Of a stretch of 64,000 nucleotides of DNA, positions 24,148 to 31,976 are shown piece after piece. Positions within the stretch are counted from its first letter, which is position 1, and each line of letters begins with the position of its first letter. The notes below the pieces were generated by a model. The model was given only the letters and a program-made list of their open reading frames with translations, made no database searches and was not told where the DNA came from. Position numbers and translations under genes: made by a program. The stretch is from positions 39,511-103,510 of the forward strand of contig CAVWIV010000013.1 in NCBI GenBank assembly GCA_963755155.1, in the 5' to 3' direction. Source of the stretch: PALSA-612 sp963755155 (GTDB taxonomy: Bacteria > Actinomycetota > Thermoleophilia > Gaiellales > Gaiellaceae).

Positions 24148-26705
24148 CGCCCGGCGATCAGCTCGCGCGCCGCGGCCAGCTCGGCGTCGCGACCGTCTAG
24201 CTCGCCGTCGAGCTTCCGCCGGCGGAGCTCCGCGAGGATCTCTCCTACGCGCGGTGACTCGTCGAGGCCGAGCTCCGCAAGCTCCGCTCCCGCCACGTCG
24301 AGCCGCACGTGCCGAAGCTCCTCGAAGTAGCGCCGGATCGGCTCGAGCTCCTCGAGAGTCAGTGCGAACAGCGGCGCGTCGGGTGCGTACTGATCGGCCA
24401 TCGCCACGATGTCTGACGGGACGAGCGTCTCCTCGCGCAGCCGGCTGACGATGCGCGGGGCGACGGCGACAGCTGCCGCGACGAGGTCGGCGTCGCGCTT
24501 CCGGAGCGTCAGCCGGTCGAGCCAGTCGGTTACCTCCGCCGCGGGCATCCGCCTGGCGAGGACGGTCAGCCCGAGACGCCAGTCGGGCACGTCGACGCCG
24601 AGCTCGCGCGCGAGCTTCCGTCCGCGGTCGAAGAGCGCCACGGCCTCGTCATCCGCGGCAAGGTGAGGGTGGATCGCTCCTGCAGCCCCGAGCTCGGCGA
24701 GCCGCGGCAGCGAGTGCGAGACCTCGCCCTCCTCGAGCAGCGCGGTCAGCTCGTCCCGCAGCCTGGCGGACGAGAGGTCGCCGACGAGGCCCATCTCGAC
24801 GCACGACCGCGCCAGCCGCGCGGTGTGCTCGTCCATGCGGAAGCCGTACCGGTTCTCGTAGCGGATGGCCCGGAAGATGCGCGTCGGGTCCTCGATGAAC
24901 GAGAGATTGTGCAGTACGCGCACTGTCCCAGCGGCGAGATCCTCCCTCCCGCCGAACGGGTCGACGAGCCGGCCGAAGTCCTCGCCCTTCAGCGACGCGG
25001 CCATCGCGTTGATCGTGAAGTCGCGGCGAAAGAGGTCTTCGCGGATCGACGCGTGCTCGACCGCGGGCAGCGCGGCCGGCGCGTCGTAGAACTCCGTGCG
25101 GGCGGTGACGACGTCGACCCGCTCCCCGTCGCCGTACAGCACGACGGCGGTGCCGAACTTCTCGTGCTCGCGCGTCCGTCCGTCGAGCTCGCGCGCGATC
25201 CGCCGCGCAAGTGCGAGGGCGTCGCCCTCGACGGCGATGTCGACGTCGAAGCTCTCCTCGCCGAGGAGGATGTCCCGCACGGTGCCGCCAACGAGGTAGA
25301 CGCCCTCCACGCCTTCGCTCGCCGCCGCGATGGCGCCGAAGGCACGCTCGAGGCGAGGGAGCGCCCGAAGCTCGGCCGCGATCGACTCTCCCGTCTCGTC
25401 GGCAGGCTCCGCCGCCTCGTCGAGCGCGCGCAGGACGTCTCTCCGCGTGACCACGCCGGCGACCGCTTCCCCGTCGACGATCGCGATCCTGCCCTCCGCC
25501 GAGTCGGCGAGCAGCTGCTGGAGCTCGGACAGAGGAGCATCGACGCCCGACTCGAGCGCGCGGCCGCTCATGATCCCCTTGACCGGGGCGTGGGACAGGC
25601 CGTGCCCGATCGCCCGGTCGAGATCCTCGCGGGCCACCGAGCCGACTAGCTTGCCGTCGTCCGTCACGAGGACGCCGCTCTGGTTGTAGCGCTGGCAGAG
25701 CGCCATCGCGTCGGCGACGGTGTCGCTCGGCGCCACAACGCGGGCCGGCTTCGACATCACGTCGCGCGCGCGCAACGGCTCGGAGACCGCGGCAGGCAGC
25801 GCGGCGAGGATCTCCCGCTGCGCGTCGGCGAGCGGCCCTCGGTAGATCGCAGAGGCGGCCTGTTCGTGCCCTCCGCCGCCGAGAGAGCCCGCCGCCGCTG
25901 CAGCGTCGAACGACGGCGTGCGGCTGCGCACGACGCAGAAGACGCGGCGATCCATCTCGACGAGCAGCACGAGCGCGCGGGCATCCGTGAGGTCGACGAT
26001 CTTGTGCGCGAGGTTCGAGACGCCCTCGACGTAGCTCGGCCACGAGATCGCCGCGACCAGCGCGGTGATTCCCGGCAGCTCGCGTGGCTCGAGCGCGTCC
26101 ACGAGCGCGTCGAGCAGCGCCCGCTCCTCCTCGGAGAGCGGCGTGTGCAGATAGCGCCCGAGCAGGTCCTGGCGTGCACCGTGCCGCAGGCACCACGAGA
26201 GCGCATCCGCGTCCCGCTGGGTGGCCGACGGGTAGGTGAGCGACCCCGTGTCCTCGTGGATGCCGAGCGCGAAGACCGTCGCCTCGAGCGCCGACACGGC
26301 GATCTCCCGCTCCGCGAGGATGCCGACGAGCGTCGTCGTCAGCGCCCCGTCCTCGGACAGGACGACGTTGTCGGGCCTCGCCCAGTCGGGCGACTCGCCT
26401 GCGTGATGGTCGAAGACGACCTTCTCCACGGCGGGGTCGAGCGCGACGGGCTCGAGCTCACCCAGACGGCTGGCATTCACCGCCTCGACGACGATCAGCC
26501 GGCGGACGCCGTCGAGCTCGAGCCGCGACACCTCGACGAGCTCCAACTCGTCCGCGTAGAGCCGGCACAGCTCCCTGACGTTGCGGTTGAGCGAGCCGGA
26601 GACGCAGACGGCCGACCCCGGATAGAGGCGGCGCACGGCGAGCATCGACGCGAACGCGTCGAAGTCGGTGTTCGCGTGCGTGGCGATGATGGTCTCGGCC
26701 CGCAT
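24144..26705 (-). CDS. DHH-CBS-tRNA nucleotidyltransferase fusion (CCA- or A-adding enzyme)
   Basis: 853 residues. N-terminal DHH/DHHA1 phosphoesterase part (about 1-310; ATHANTDFDAFASM, VVFDHHAGES and GGGHEQAAS). Two CBS domains follow (about 315-430). The C-terminal half is a class II poly(A) polymerase/CCA enzyme: YLVGGTVRDILLG, the metal-binding FDVDIAVEGD, RRDFTINAMA and RIFRAIRYENRYGF. It repairs or completes tRNA 3' ends. Fusions of this type occur in some A-adding enzymes; whether it adds CCA or only A is not evident. Ends with an ATGA overlap into the methyltransferase. Confidence 0.9.
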   Translation of the reverse strand: MRAETIIATHANTDFDAFASMLAVRRLYPGSAVCVSGSLNRNVRELCRLYADELELVEVSRLELDGVRRLIVVEAVNASRLGELEPVALDPAVEKVVFDHHAGESPDWARPDNVVLSEDGALTTTLVGILAEREIAVSALEATVFALGIHEDTGSLTYPSATQRDADALSWCLRHGARQDLLGRYLHTPLSEEERALLDALVDALEPRELPGITALVAAISWPSYVEGVSNLAHKIVDLTDARALVLLVEMDRRVFCVVRSRTPSFDAAAAAGSLGGGGHEQAASAIYRGPLADAQREILAALPAAVSEPLRARDVMSKPARVVAPSDTVADAMALCQRYNQSGVLVTDDGKLVGSVAREDLDRAIGHGLSHAPVKGIMSGRALESGVDAPLSELQQLLADSAEGRIAIVDGEAVAGVVTRRDVLRALDEAAEPADETGESIAAELRALPRLERAFGAIAAASEGVEGVYLVGGTVRDILLGEESFDVDIAVEGDALALARRIARELDGRTREHEKFGTAVVLYGDGERVDVVTARTEFYDAPAALPAVEHASIREDLFRRDFTINAMAASLKGEDFGRLVDPFGGREDLAAGTVRVLHNLSFIEDPTRIFRAIRYENRYGFRMDEHTARLARSCVEMGLVGDLSSARLRDELTALLEEGEVSHSLPRLAELGAAGAIHPHLAADDEAVALFDRGRKLARELGVDVPDWRLGLTVLARRMPAAEVTDWLDRLTLRKRDADLVAAAVAVAPRIVSRLREETLVPSDIVAMADQYAPDAPLFALTLEELEPIRRYFEELRHVRLDVAGAELAELGLDESPRVGEILAELRRRKLDGELDGRDAELAAARELIAGR

Positions 26706-26732
26706 GGCACCGAGATTGTGCCTCTGCGCCAG

Positions 26733-27119
26733 CTATGCGAGAGCGATGGCCTCGATCTCGACGAGCGCGCCCGCGGGGAGGGCCGCCACCTCAAACGTCG
26801 CGCGCGCCGGCGGCTGGTCGCCGACGTGCTTCGTGTAGACCTCGTTCATGCCGGCGAAGTCGCCGAGGTTCTGGAGGTAGACCGTCGTCTTCACGAGCTG
26901 GTCGAGACCCGATCCCGCGGCCTCGAGGATCGCCCGGAGATTCGCGAAGACCTGCTCCGTCTGCTCGCCGATCGTGCCTCCCATCAGCTCCGTATGGCCG
27001 GGCTCGAGCGCTACCTGGCCGGAGACGAATACGAACCCGCCGGCCACGATGGCCTGCGAGTACGGAGCGCCCTGAAACGGCGCCGGGGCCGCTTCTGTTC
27101 GAACGACCGTCTTCCCCAT
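26733..27119 (-). CDS. ridA: RidA-family enamine/imine deaminase
   Basis: 128 residues, standard length. Signatures: GAPYSQAIVAGGFVFVSGQ, then the C-terminal RATFEVAALPAGALVEIEAIA with the catalytic Arg. Removes reactive 2-aminoacrylate released by PLP enzymes. It follows the HisB-like gene by one base. Confidence 0.93.
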   Translation of the reverse strand: MGKTVVRTEAAPAPFQGAPYSQAIVAGGFVFVSGQVALEPGHTELMGGTIGEQTEQVFANLRAILEAAGSGLDQLVKTTVYLQNLGDFAGMNEVYTKHVGDQPPARATFEVAALPAGALVEIEAIALA

Positions 27120-27120
27120 G

Positions 27121-27669
27121 TCAGCTCCCTCCGCTTGGTTGTCCGCACGCGCTCGCGAGCGCGGCGCCGAGTGCCTTGAAGATCGCGTCGAGCACGTGCC
27201 CTGGATCGTCCCCTTCGAGCAGCCGGACGTGCAGCGTCAGGCCGGCGCCGGCGGCGAAGCTCTCCAGGAAGTCGCCGATGACGTCGGCGGCGAGCCCTCC
27301 GACGTGCGCCTGGGAGAGATCGACGTTGGAGACGACGAGCGGCTCCCCGGACACCTCGAGCGCTACGTGCGCGAGCGCCTCGCCCGCCGGCAGCGCGACC
27401 GAGCCGTAGCCCAGCGCCCCGTCCCGCGTCAGATGCGGCAGCAACGCTTGGCCAAGCGCCCAGCCGGCCGCCGTCGCCTCTGCCGCGGCGGCGCCGGGCT
27501 CCACTTCGAGGGCAAGGTCGAGCGACGCGTAGCGCGCGGTCAGGCCGACGAGGTGGTCGAGCACGGGGATGCCCGTCTCGACGCTCGATCGCGCCGAATC
27601 GGAGATCTCCGCGCGGACACGGAGACCGGGGGCGGCCGGATCAGGCGTCGACGCGCTCAATCCGCGCAC
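27121..27669 (-). CDS. HisB-like protein lacking metal-binding histidines
   Basis: 182 residues with the length and pattern of imidazoleglycerol-phosphate dehydratase: RSSVETGIPVLDHLVGL, GYGSVALPAGEALAHVALEVSG, LESFAAGAGLTLHV and HVLDAIFKALGAAL. The two manganese-binding motifs of true HisB are not conserved: DDHHTVED is replaced by an Ala-rich stretch (AAAEATAAG) and NxHHxxE by DPGHVLD. It is therefore probably not a working dehydratase. It overlaps murA by 29 bases from a GTG (or 20 from a TTG at 27660). No other his gene is nearby. Confidence 0.75.
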   Translation of the reverse strand: MRGLSASTPDPAAPGLRVRAEISDSARSSVETGIPVLDHLVGLTARYASLDLALEVEPGAAAAEATAAGWALGQALLPHLTRDGALGYGSVALPAGEALAHVALEVSGEPLVVSNVDLSQAHVGGLAADVIGDFLESFAAGAGLTLHVRLLEGDDPGHVLDAIFKALGAALASACGQPSGGS

Positions 27670-28948
27670 CGAGCGCGCGCAGCCGTTCGTCGATCCGCTC
27701 GTAGCCTCGGTCGATCTGCGCGATGTTGCCGATGGTCGACGTGCCTTCGGCGCAGAGGCTCGCGATGAGCATCGCCATCCCGGCGCGGATGTCGGGGCTC
27801 TCCAGCCGCCCGCCGTAGAGCTTCGCCGGCCCGGAGACGACGACGCGATGGGGGTCGCAGATGATTATGCGGGCACCCATGCCCACGAGTTTGTCGACGA
27901 AGAACAGGCGGTTCTCGAACATCTTCTCGAAGAAGAGGATCGTCCCGTGCGCCTGGGTGGCGACGACGACGGCGATCGACGTGAGGTCGGACGGGAACGC
28001 CGGCCAGATGCCGTCCTCGATCTTCGGGATCTGACCGCCGAGGTCGTCCAAGATCACGAGCTCTTGTCCGGCGGGCACGTGCACGGAGTCTCCGCTCACG
28101 TCGACCTTCACTCCGAGCCGCTCGAATGCCGGCAGGACCGCGAGGAGATCATCCGGCGCCGCACCCTCGATCGTGATGTCGGAGCCCGTCACAGCGGCGA
28201 GGCCGATGAAGCTCGCCACCTCGATGTGCTCGGGGCAGATGCGGTGCGAGCCGCCGCCGAGCGACTCGACGCCGCGAATGCGGAGGACGTTCGAGCCGAT
28301 GCCGTCGATCTCGGCGCCGAGCGCCACGAGGAAGCGGCAGAGGTCCTGCACGTGCGGCTCGCACGCGGCGTTCCGAAGCGTCGTCTCCCCCTCGGCGAGC
28401 ACCGCCGCCATCACGGCGTTCTCCGTCCCGGTGACGCTGGCCTCGTCGAGGAACAGCGTCGTCCCGCGGAGGCGCTCTGCGCGCATCTCGTATCGCGGCC
28501 CCGTTTCGATCTCGGCGCCGAGCGCGGCGAGGGCGTGAATATGGGTGTCTATCCGGCGGCGGCCGATGACATCTCCGCCCGGCGGCGGGACGGTGGCGGT
28601 GCCGAAACGGGCGAGCAGCGGCCCCGCGAGGAGGACGGACGCGCGGATCTGGTTGGAAAACTCCTCGTCGAGCTCCGTCGTCGTCAGGCCGGACGCGTCG
28701 ACGCGAACCTCGTTTGGGCCGACCCAGTCGGCCTCTGCACCGGTACCGCGAATGAGGGCGAGCATCGTGTCCACGTCGCGGATTCGGGGAACGTTTTCGA
28801 GCTCCACCGGCTCGCTCGCGAGCAGCGTCGCGGCGAGGATCGGCAGAGCGGCGTTCTTGTTCCCGGCAGCCTGCACGCTCCCCGAGAGCGCGTGCCCTCC
28901 CTCGATCACGAACGACTGTCTCAATGCGTCTTGGACGACGGTCTCCAC
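27641..28948 (-). CDS. murA: UDP-GlcNAc 1-carboxyvinyltransferase
   Basis: First committed enzyme of peptidoglycan precursor synthesis. 435 residues. Signatures: GSVQAAGNKNAALPILAA, RASVLLAGPLLARFG and PPGGDVIGRRRIDTH. The residue matching catalytic Cys115 of E. coli MurA is Asp (PGGD), as in mycobacteria; that change is known to give fosfomycin insensitivity. GTG start at 28948, 23 bases from the divergent HD gene. First gene of the long minus-strand run. Confidence 0.95.
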   Translation of the reverse strand: METVVQDALRQSFVIEGGHALSGSVQAAGNKNAALPILAATLLASEPVELENVPRIRDVDTMLALIRGTGAEADWVGPNEVRVDASGLTTTELDEEFSNQIRASVLLAGPLLARFGTATVPPPGGDVIGRRRIDTHIHALAALGAEIETGPRYEMRAERLRGTTLFLDEASVTGTENAVMAAVLAEGETTLRNAACEPHVQDLCRFLVALGAEIDGIGSNVLRIRGVESLGGGSHRICPEHIEVASFIGLAAVTGSDITIEGAAPDDLLAVLPAFERLGVKVDVSGDSVHVPAGQELVILDDLGGQIPKIEDGIWPAFPSDLTSIAVVVATQAHGTILFFEKMFENRLFFVDKLVGMGARIIICDPHRVVVSGPAKLYGGRLESPDIRAGMAMLIASLCAEGTSTIGNIAQIDRGYERIDERLRALGARIERVDA

Positions 28949-28971
28949 GGCGACGGTAGCCTACCCACCCC

Positions 28972-29535
28972 ATGAGCCCCACCCGCGAGCAGGCCTGGAC
29001 GACACTGACGACGTACACGAAGGCCGAGCCGTTGCTGCGGCATGCGCTCGCGGTGGAGGCCTCGGTCGGCTGGTACGCGCGCCATTTCGCGGAGGACGAG
29101 GTCGAGTGGCGCGTCGTCGCCCTCCTCCACGACTTCGACTACGAGCTGCACCCGACGCTCGACAAGCATCCCCAGGACGGCGCGCCGATCCTGCGCGAAG
29201 AGGGCTACCCGGAGGACGTGATCGAGGCGGTGCTCTCCCACGCGGAGCACCTGGAGCTGCCGCGGGACACGCTGCTGAAGAAGGCGCTCTTCGCCTGCGA
29301 CGAGCTCTCCGGCTTCGTGACCGCGTGCGGCCGCGTCCGGCCCGACGGAATCGAGACGCTCGAGCCGAAGTCCGTGCGCAAGAAGCTCAAGCAGCCGTCG
29401 TTCGCCGCCGGCGTCCACCGCGACGAGGTCTACCGCGGCGCCGAGGAGCTCGGCCTCGAGCTCGACGAGCACATCGCGAACGTCATCGAGGCGCTGCGGC
29501 CGATCGCCGGCGAGCTCGGGCTGAAGAAGAGCTAG
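28972..29535 (+). CDS. HD-domain hydrolase-like protein
   Basis: 187 residues. The HD motif pattern is H in LRHALAVEAS, the HD pair in VVALLHDFDYE, and a later H in LSHAEHL, as in metal-dependent phosphohydrolases of the HDIG type. The C-terminus carries a segment KKALFACDELSGFVTACG often seen in this subfamily. Substrate unknown. It diverges from murA with a 23-base gap and meets the secreted-protein gene tail to tail. Confidence 0.85.
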   Translation: MSPTREQAWTTLTTYTKAEPLLRHALAVEASVGWYARHFAEDEVEWRVVALLHDFDYELHPTLDKHPQDGAPILREEGYPEDVIEAVLSHAEHLELPRDTLLKKALFACDELSGFVTACGRVRPDGIETLEPKSVRKKLKQPSFAAGVHRDEVYRGAEELGLELDEHIANVIEALRPIAGELGLKKS

Positions 29536-29541
29536 CTGCGG

Positions 29542-30144
29542 TTAGCGGCGCGGCGCAAGGTTCCACGTCCAGCTGCTCGTGCCGTTGTACGACTGCTCGG
29601 TATGGCGTCCGCTCAGCCGCTTGCCTGGCACGAGGCGCTCGCTGATGTCCGTGAGCAACCACGACCCGCCCGCCGGGCTCACGGTGTCCTGCTGCTTGTA
29701 CGACCCGCCGGGATCCGCGCACACCTGGGTCACCTTGACCGGGCGTTCCTTCGCCACGCGGGCCTGATAGCCGAAGCCGGGGTCGCGGCGGTTCTGAAGG
29801 AACGAGATCGCCGCGGCGTTCCAGGGCAGGCGTCCAAGCGAGAAGCTCGCTGTCGCCGCGGACTTGCATTCTCCGGTGGCCTTGCTTGTAAACGTGACGC
29901 GTCCGCCGGTCACGAGGTAGGTACCGCCCCAGGCTCCGCGGACGAATCGCGCGTTCTGCAGCTTGAATCTCAGTGCCTGCACCGTCCACGTGTCCACGCG
30001 CCCCGGCATCCGGAGCGTGCCCTTCACCGTGCCGACGTAGGCCGGGGCGAACGGAGGGCGCTCATTCCCGGTCGAGGCAAGCGTAATTCCCGATGCCGTA
30101 GCGGCCGCGACGAGTGCCGCGACGGTGAGTGTGATCCTGCTCAT
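29542..30144 (-). CDS. Secreted protein of unknown function
   Basis: 200 residues with a signal peptide (MSRITLTVAALVAAATASGITLA) and a likely beta-rich mature part with many Thr, Gly and aromatic residues. The C-terminus ends WNLAPRR. Two cysteines (in GECKSA and TQVCADP) could form a disulfide. No family is recognised. It may share transcription with the EEP gene 15 bases upstream. Confidence 0.7.
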   Translation of the reverse strand: MSRITLTVAALVAAATASGITLASTGNERPPFAPAYVGTVKGTLRMPGRVDTWTVQALRFKLQNARFVRGAWGGTYLVTGGRVTFTSKATGECKSAATASFSLGRLPWNAAAISFLQNRRDPGFGYQARVAKERPVKVTQVCADPGGSYKQQDTVSPAGGSWLLTDISERLVPGKRLSGRHTEQSYNGTSSWTWNLAPRR

Positions 30145-30159
30145 GACGCTTCTCGCTAT

Positions 30160-30894
30160 TTAACCGAGCTTCAGCTCGACCGGCGCGTGGTCGGACAGCA
30201 CGCGGCCGTCGACCGTGCGCCGATCGACAGGCCACACGAGGAGTGGCATCGACGGCAGGCCGCGGACGAGGATGTGGTCGATGCCCGGTCCGGCTTGCGA
30301 GTAGCCGGCTGCAGTGAGCTGCCTGATTCCCTGCGAGGCCGCGCTGAGATTGAAGTCGCCGGCGAGCACGATCGGCTTGCCCCCATCTGCGAGGTCTTCA
30401 GCGAGGGCGACGGTCGTGCGCAGCTCGTCCTCCGCTGGGCGCCCCTGGCCGAAGTGGGACAGGTGGAGATTGACGATCACTATCTCTTCGCCACTTCCGT
30501 CGCGGACGCGCACTCCGTGTGAGACACGGCGTTCCTGCGGCCATTCGACGAGGCGTCCGTTCAGGACCCGCCGCCGGTGGTCAAGCACGGGGAGCCGCTT
30601 GGCGACGAGGATCGCGTTGGCCTGGCCCGTGAGCGCGGAGCGAAGAACGCCGTGGTGGACGTCCGTCGGCCGTCGCCCGAGCCGCCCGAGTCGGTGACGT
30701 GTCCTCGCCGAGAAGACGGTCATGCCGCTCCAGCTTTCGAGTTGTCTGAGCGACCAGAGCGGTAGCTCCTGGAGGCACAGGACATCGGGGTCGTCGCCTG
30801 TGGCCAGGGCGACCGCTTGTTCGAGATGCGCGTGGCGCCCGGACGGGTACGTCCGGCCGTGGAAGACGTTCCAGCTCCGAACGAGCAGTGCCAT
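30160..30894 (-). CDS. Endonuclease/exonuclease/phosphatase-family protein
   Basis: 244 residues of the EEP fold. Metal and catalytic residues are visible: N in SWNVFHGR, E in VLCLQELP, DFN in VLAGDFNLS, and the terminal SDHAPVE. Possible substrates are nucleic acid, phosphoinositides or sphingomyelin; sequence alone does not decide. No signal peptide, so a cytoplasmic role is likely. Starts 3 bases after the aminotransferase gene. Confidence 0.85.
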   Translation of the reverse strand: MALLVRSWNVFHGRTYPSGRHAHLEQAVALATGDDPDVLCLQELPLWSLRQLESWSGMTVFSARTRHRLGRLGRRPTDVHHGVLRSALTGQANAILVAKRLPVLDHRRRVLNGRLVEWPQERRVSHGVRVRDGSGEEIVIVNLHLSHFGQGRPAEDELRTTVALAEDLADGGKPIVLAGDFNLSAASQGIRQLTAAGYSQAGPGIDHILVRGLPSMPLLVWPVDRRTVDGRVLSDHAPVELKLG

Positions 30895-30897
30895 CGG

Positions 30898-31959
30898 CTA
30901 CGCGAGCGCGTCGAGCAACCGCTGCAAGTGCTCCTCGGTGTTCCAGTAGCCGCACGAGACGCGCACCCAGCCAGTGTCCGGGATGTCCCTCACGACGACG
31001 CCGGCGTCGAAGAGGCGAGCGACCGCGTCTGCGGCATCGCCGTCGGGCGCGAAGGTGACGAGCGTCGCCTGGTCGGGCGCCGTGACGACGTCGAAGCGGT
31101 CGGCGAGAAGCTCCCGACAGCACTCGGTGAGCGCGCGCGCGACGTCATAGCGTGTCGGCGTCGCGACCCGAAGCGCTACCTCGAGGCCGGCGAGCGACGG
31201 CACGGGGATGGGCCCCGTGTCGAAGCGACGGGCGCCTTCGACCGGCGCGAAGGTCCCGTCCGTGTCATGAGTCTCGCGCGACCAGTACGTGGGCAGTGCG
31301 ACGTGCAGCGTGTCCGGATCGCGGACGTACACGGCGCCCGTCGCGTCGGGGCCACAGAGCCACTTCTGGCCAGAGACGGTGTAGTAGTCGATCTCCCCCA
31401 TCGCGACCGGAACGGCGCCTGCCGACTGCGCGCCGTCGACGAGCAGCGGCAGCCCCGTCTCGGCCTTGATCGCGTCGACCGGGAGGAGGTTCCCGGTCAC
31501 CCACGACACGTGCGAGAGCGCGACGAGCCGCGTCCGGGGGCCGACCTCTGCGAGCACGGCCGCGAGTGCCTCTTCCTCCGGGCGCCCTCGCGTCGCGGCG
31601 ACGCGAACTCGCGCTCCGGACACGTGCAGCGGGCCCAGGAGGCCGAAGTGCTCCTCGTCGGTCGTGACGATCTCGTCTCCCGGCCCGAGTCGAAGGCCCG
31701 AGAGCACGATCTGGCAGCCAGTCGTCGTCGAGGCGGTGACGGCGATGTGGTCGGCAGTCGTGCCGAGTAGCCCGGCGAAGAGCTCGCGCACGCGTGCCCT
31801 GACGTCGATGAGCTCGTCGAAGTACGCCTTGCCGCCGCGGCCGCGCTCCAGCTCGAGCGCCGTCTGCGCGCTCACGGCGTCGATCGTCTCCTGCGCCAGT
31901 GGCCCGAAGGTGCCGGCATTGAGGTAGGCGACGCGATCGAGCACAGGGAATGTCGGCAC
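30898..31959 (-). CDS. Class V aminotransferase (cysteine desulfurase/selenocysteine lyase-like)
   Basis: 353 residues from GTG 31959, 17 bases after the dnaE2 stop. PLP-fold signatures: YLNAGTFGPLAQE, TASTTTGCQIVLSG, HVSWVTGN, VDGAQSAGAVPV and the PLP-lysine segment SGQKWLCGPDATG. Cysteine desulfurases have a mobile-loop Cys near the C-terminus; I see no clear one, so isopenicillin-N-epimerase-like or another reaction is equally likely. Confidence 0.85.
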   Translation of the reverse strand: MPTFPVLDRVAYLNAGTFGPLAQETIDAVSAQTALELERGRGGKAYFDELIDVRARVRELFAGLLGTTADHIAVTASTTTGCQIVLSGLRLGPGDEIVTTDEEHFGLLGPLHVSGARVRVAATRGRPEEEALAAVLAEVGPRTRLVALSHVSWVTGNLLPVDAIKAETGLPLLVDGAQSAGAVPVAMGEIDYYTVSGQKWLCGPDATGAVYVRDPDTLHVALPTYWSRETHDTDGTFAPVEGARRFDTGPIPVPSLAGLEVALRVATPTRYDVARALTECCRELLADRFDVVTAPDQATLVTFAPDGDAADAVARLFDAGVVVRDIPDTGWVRVSCGYWNTEEHLQRLLDALA

Positions 31960-31976
31960 GATCGCAACTGTATTTC

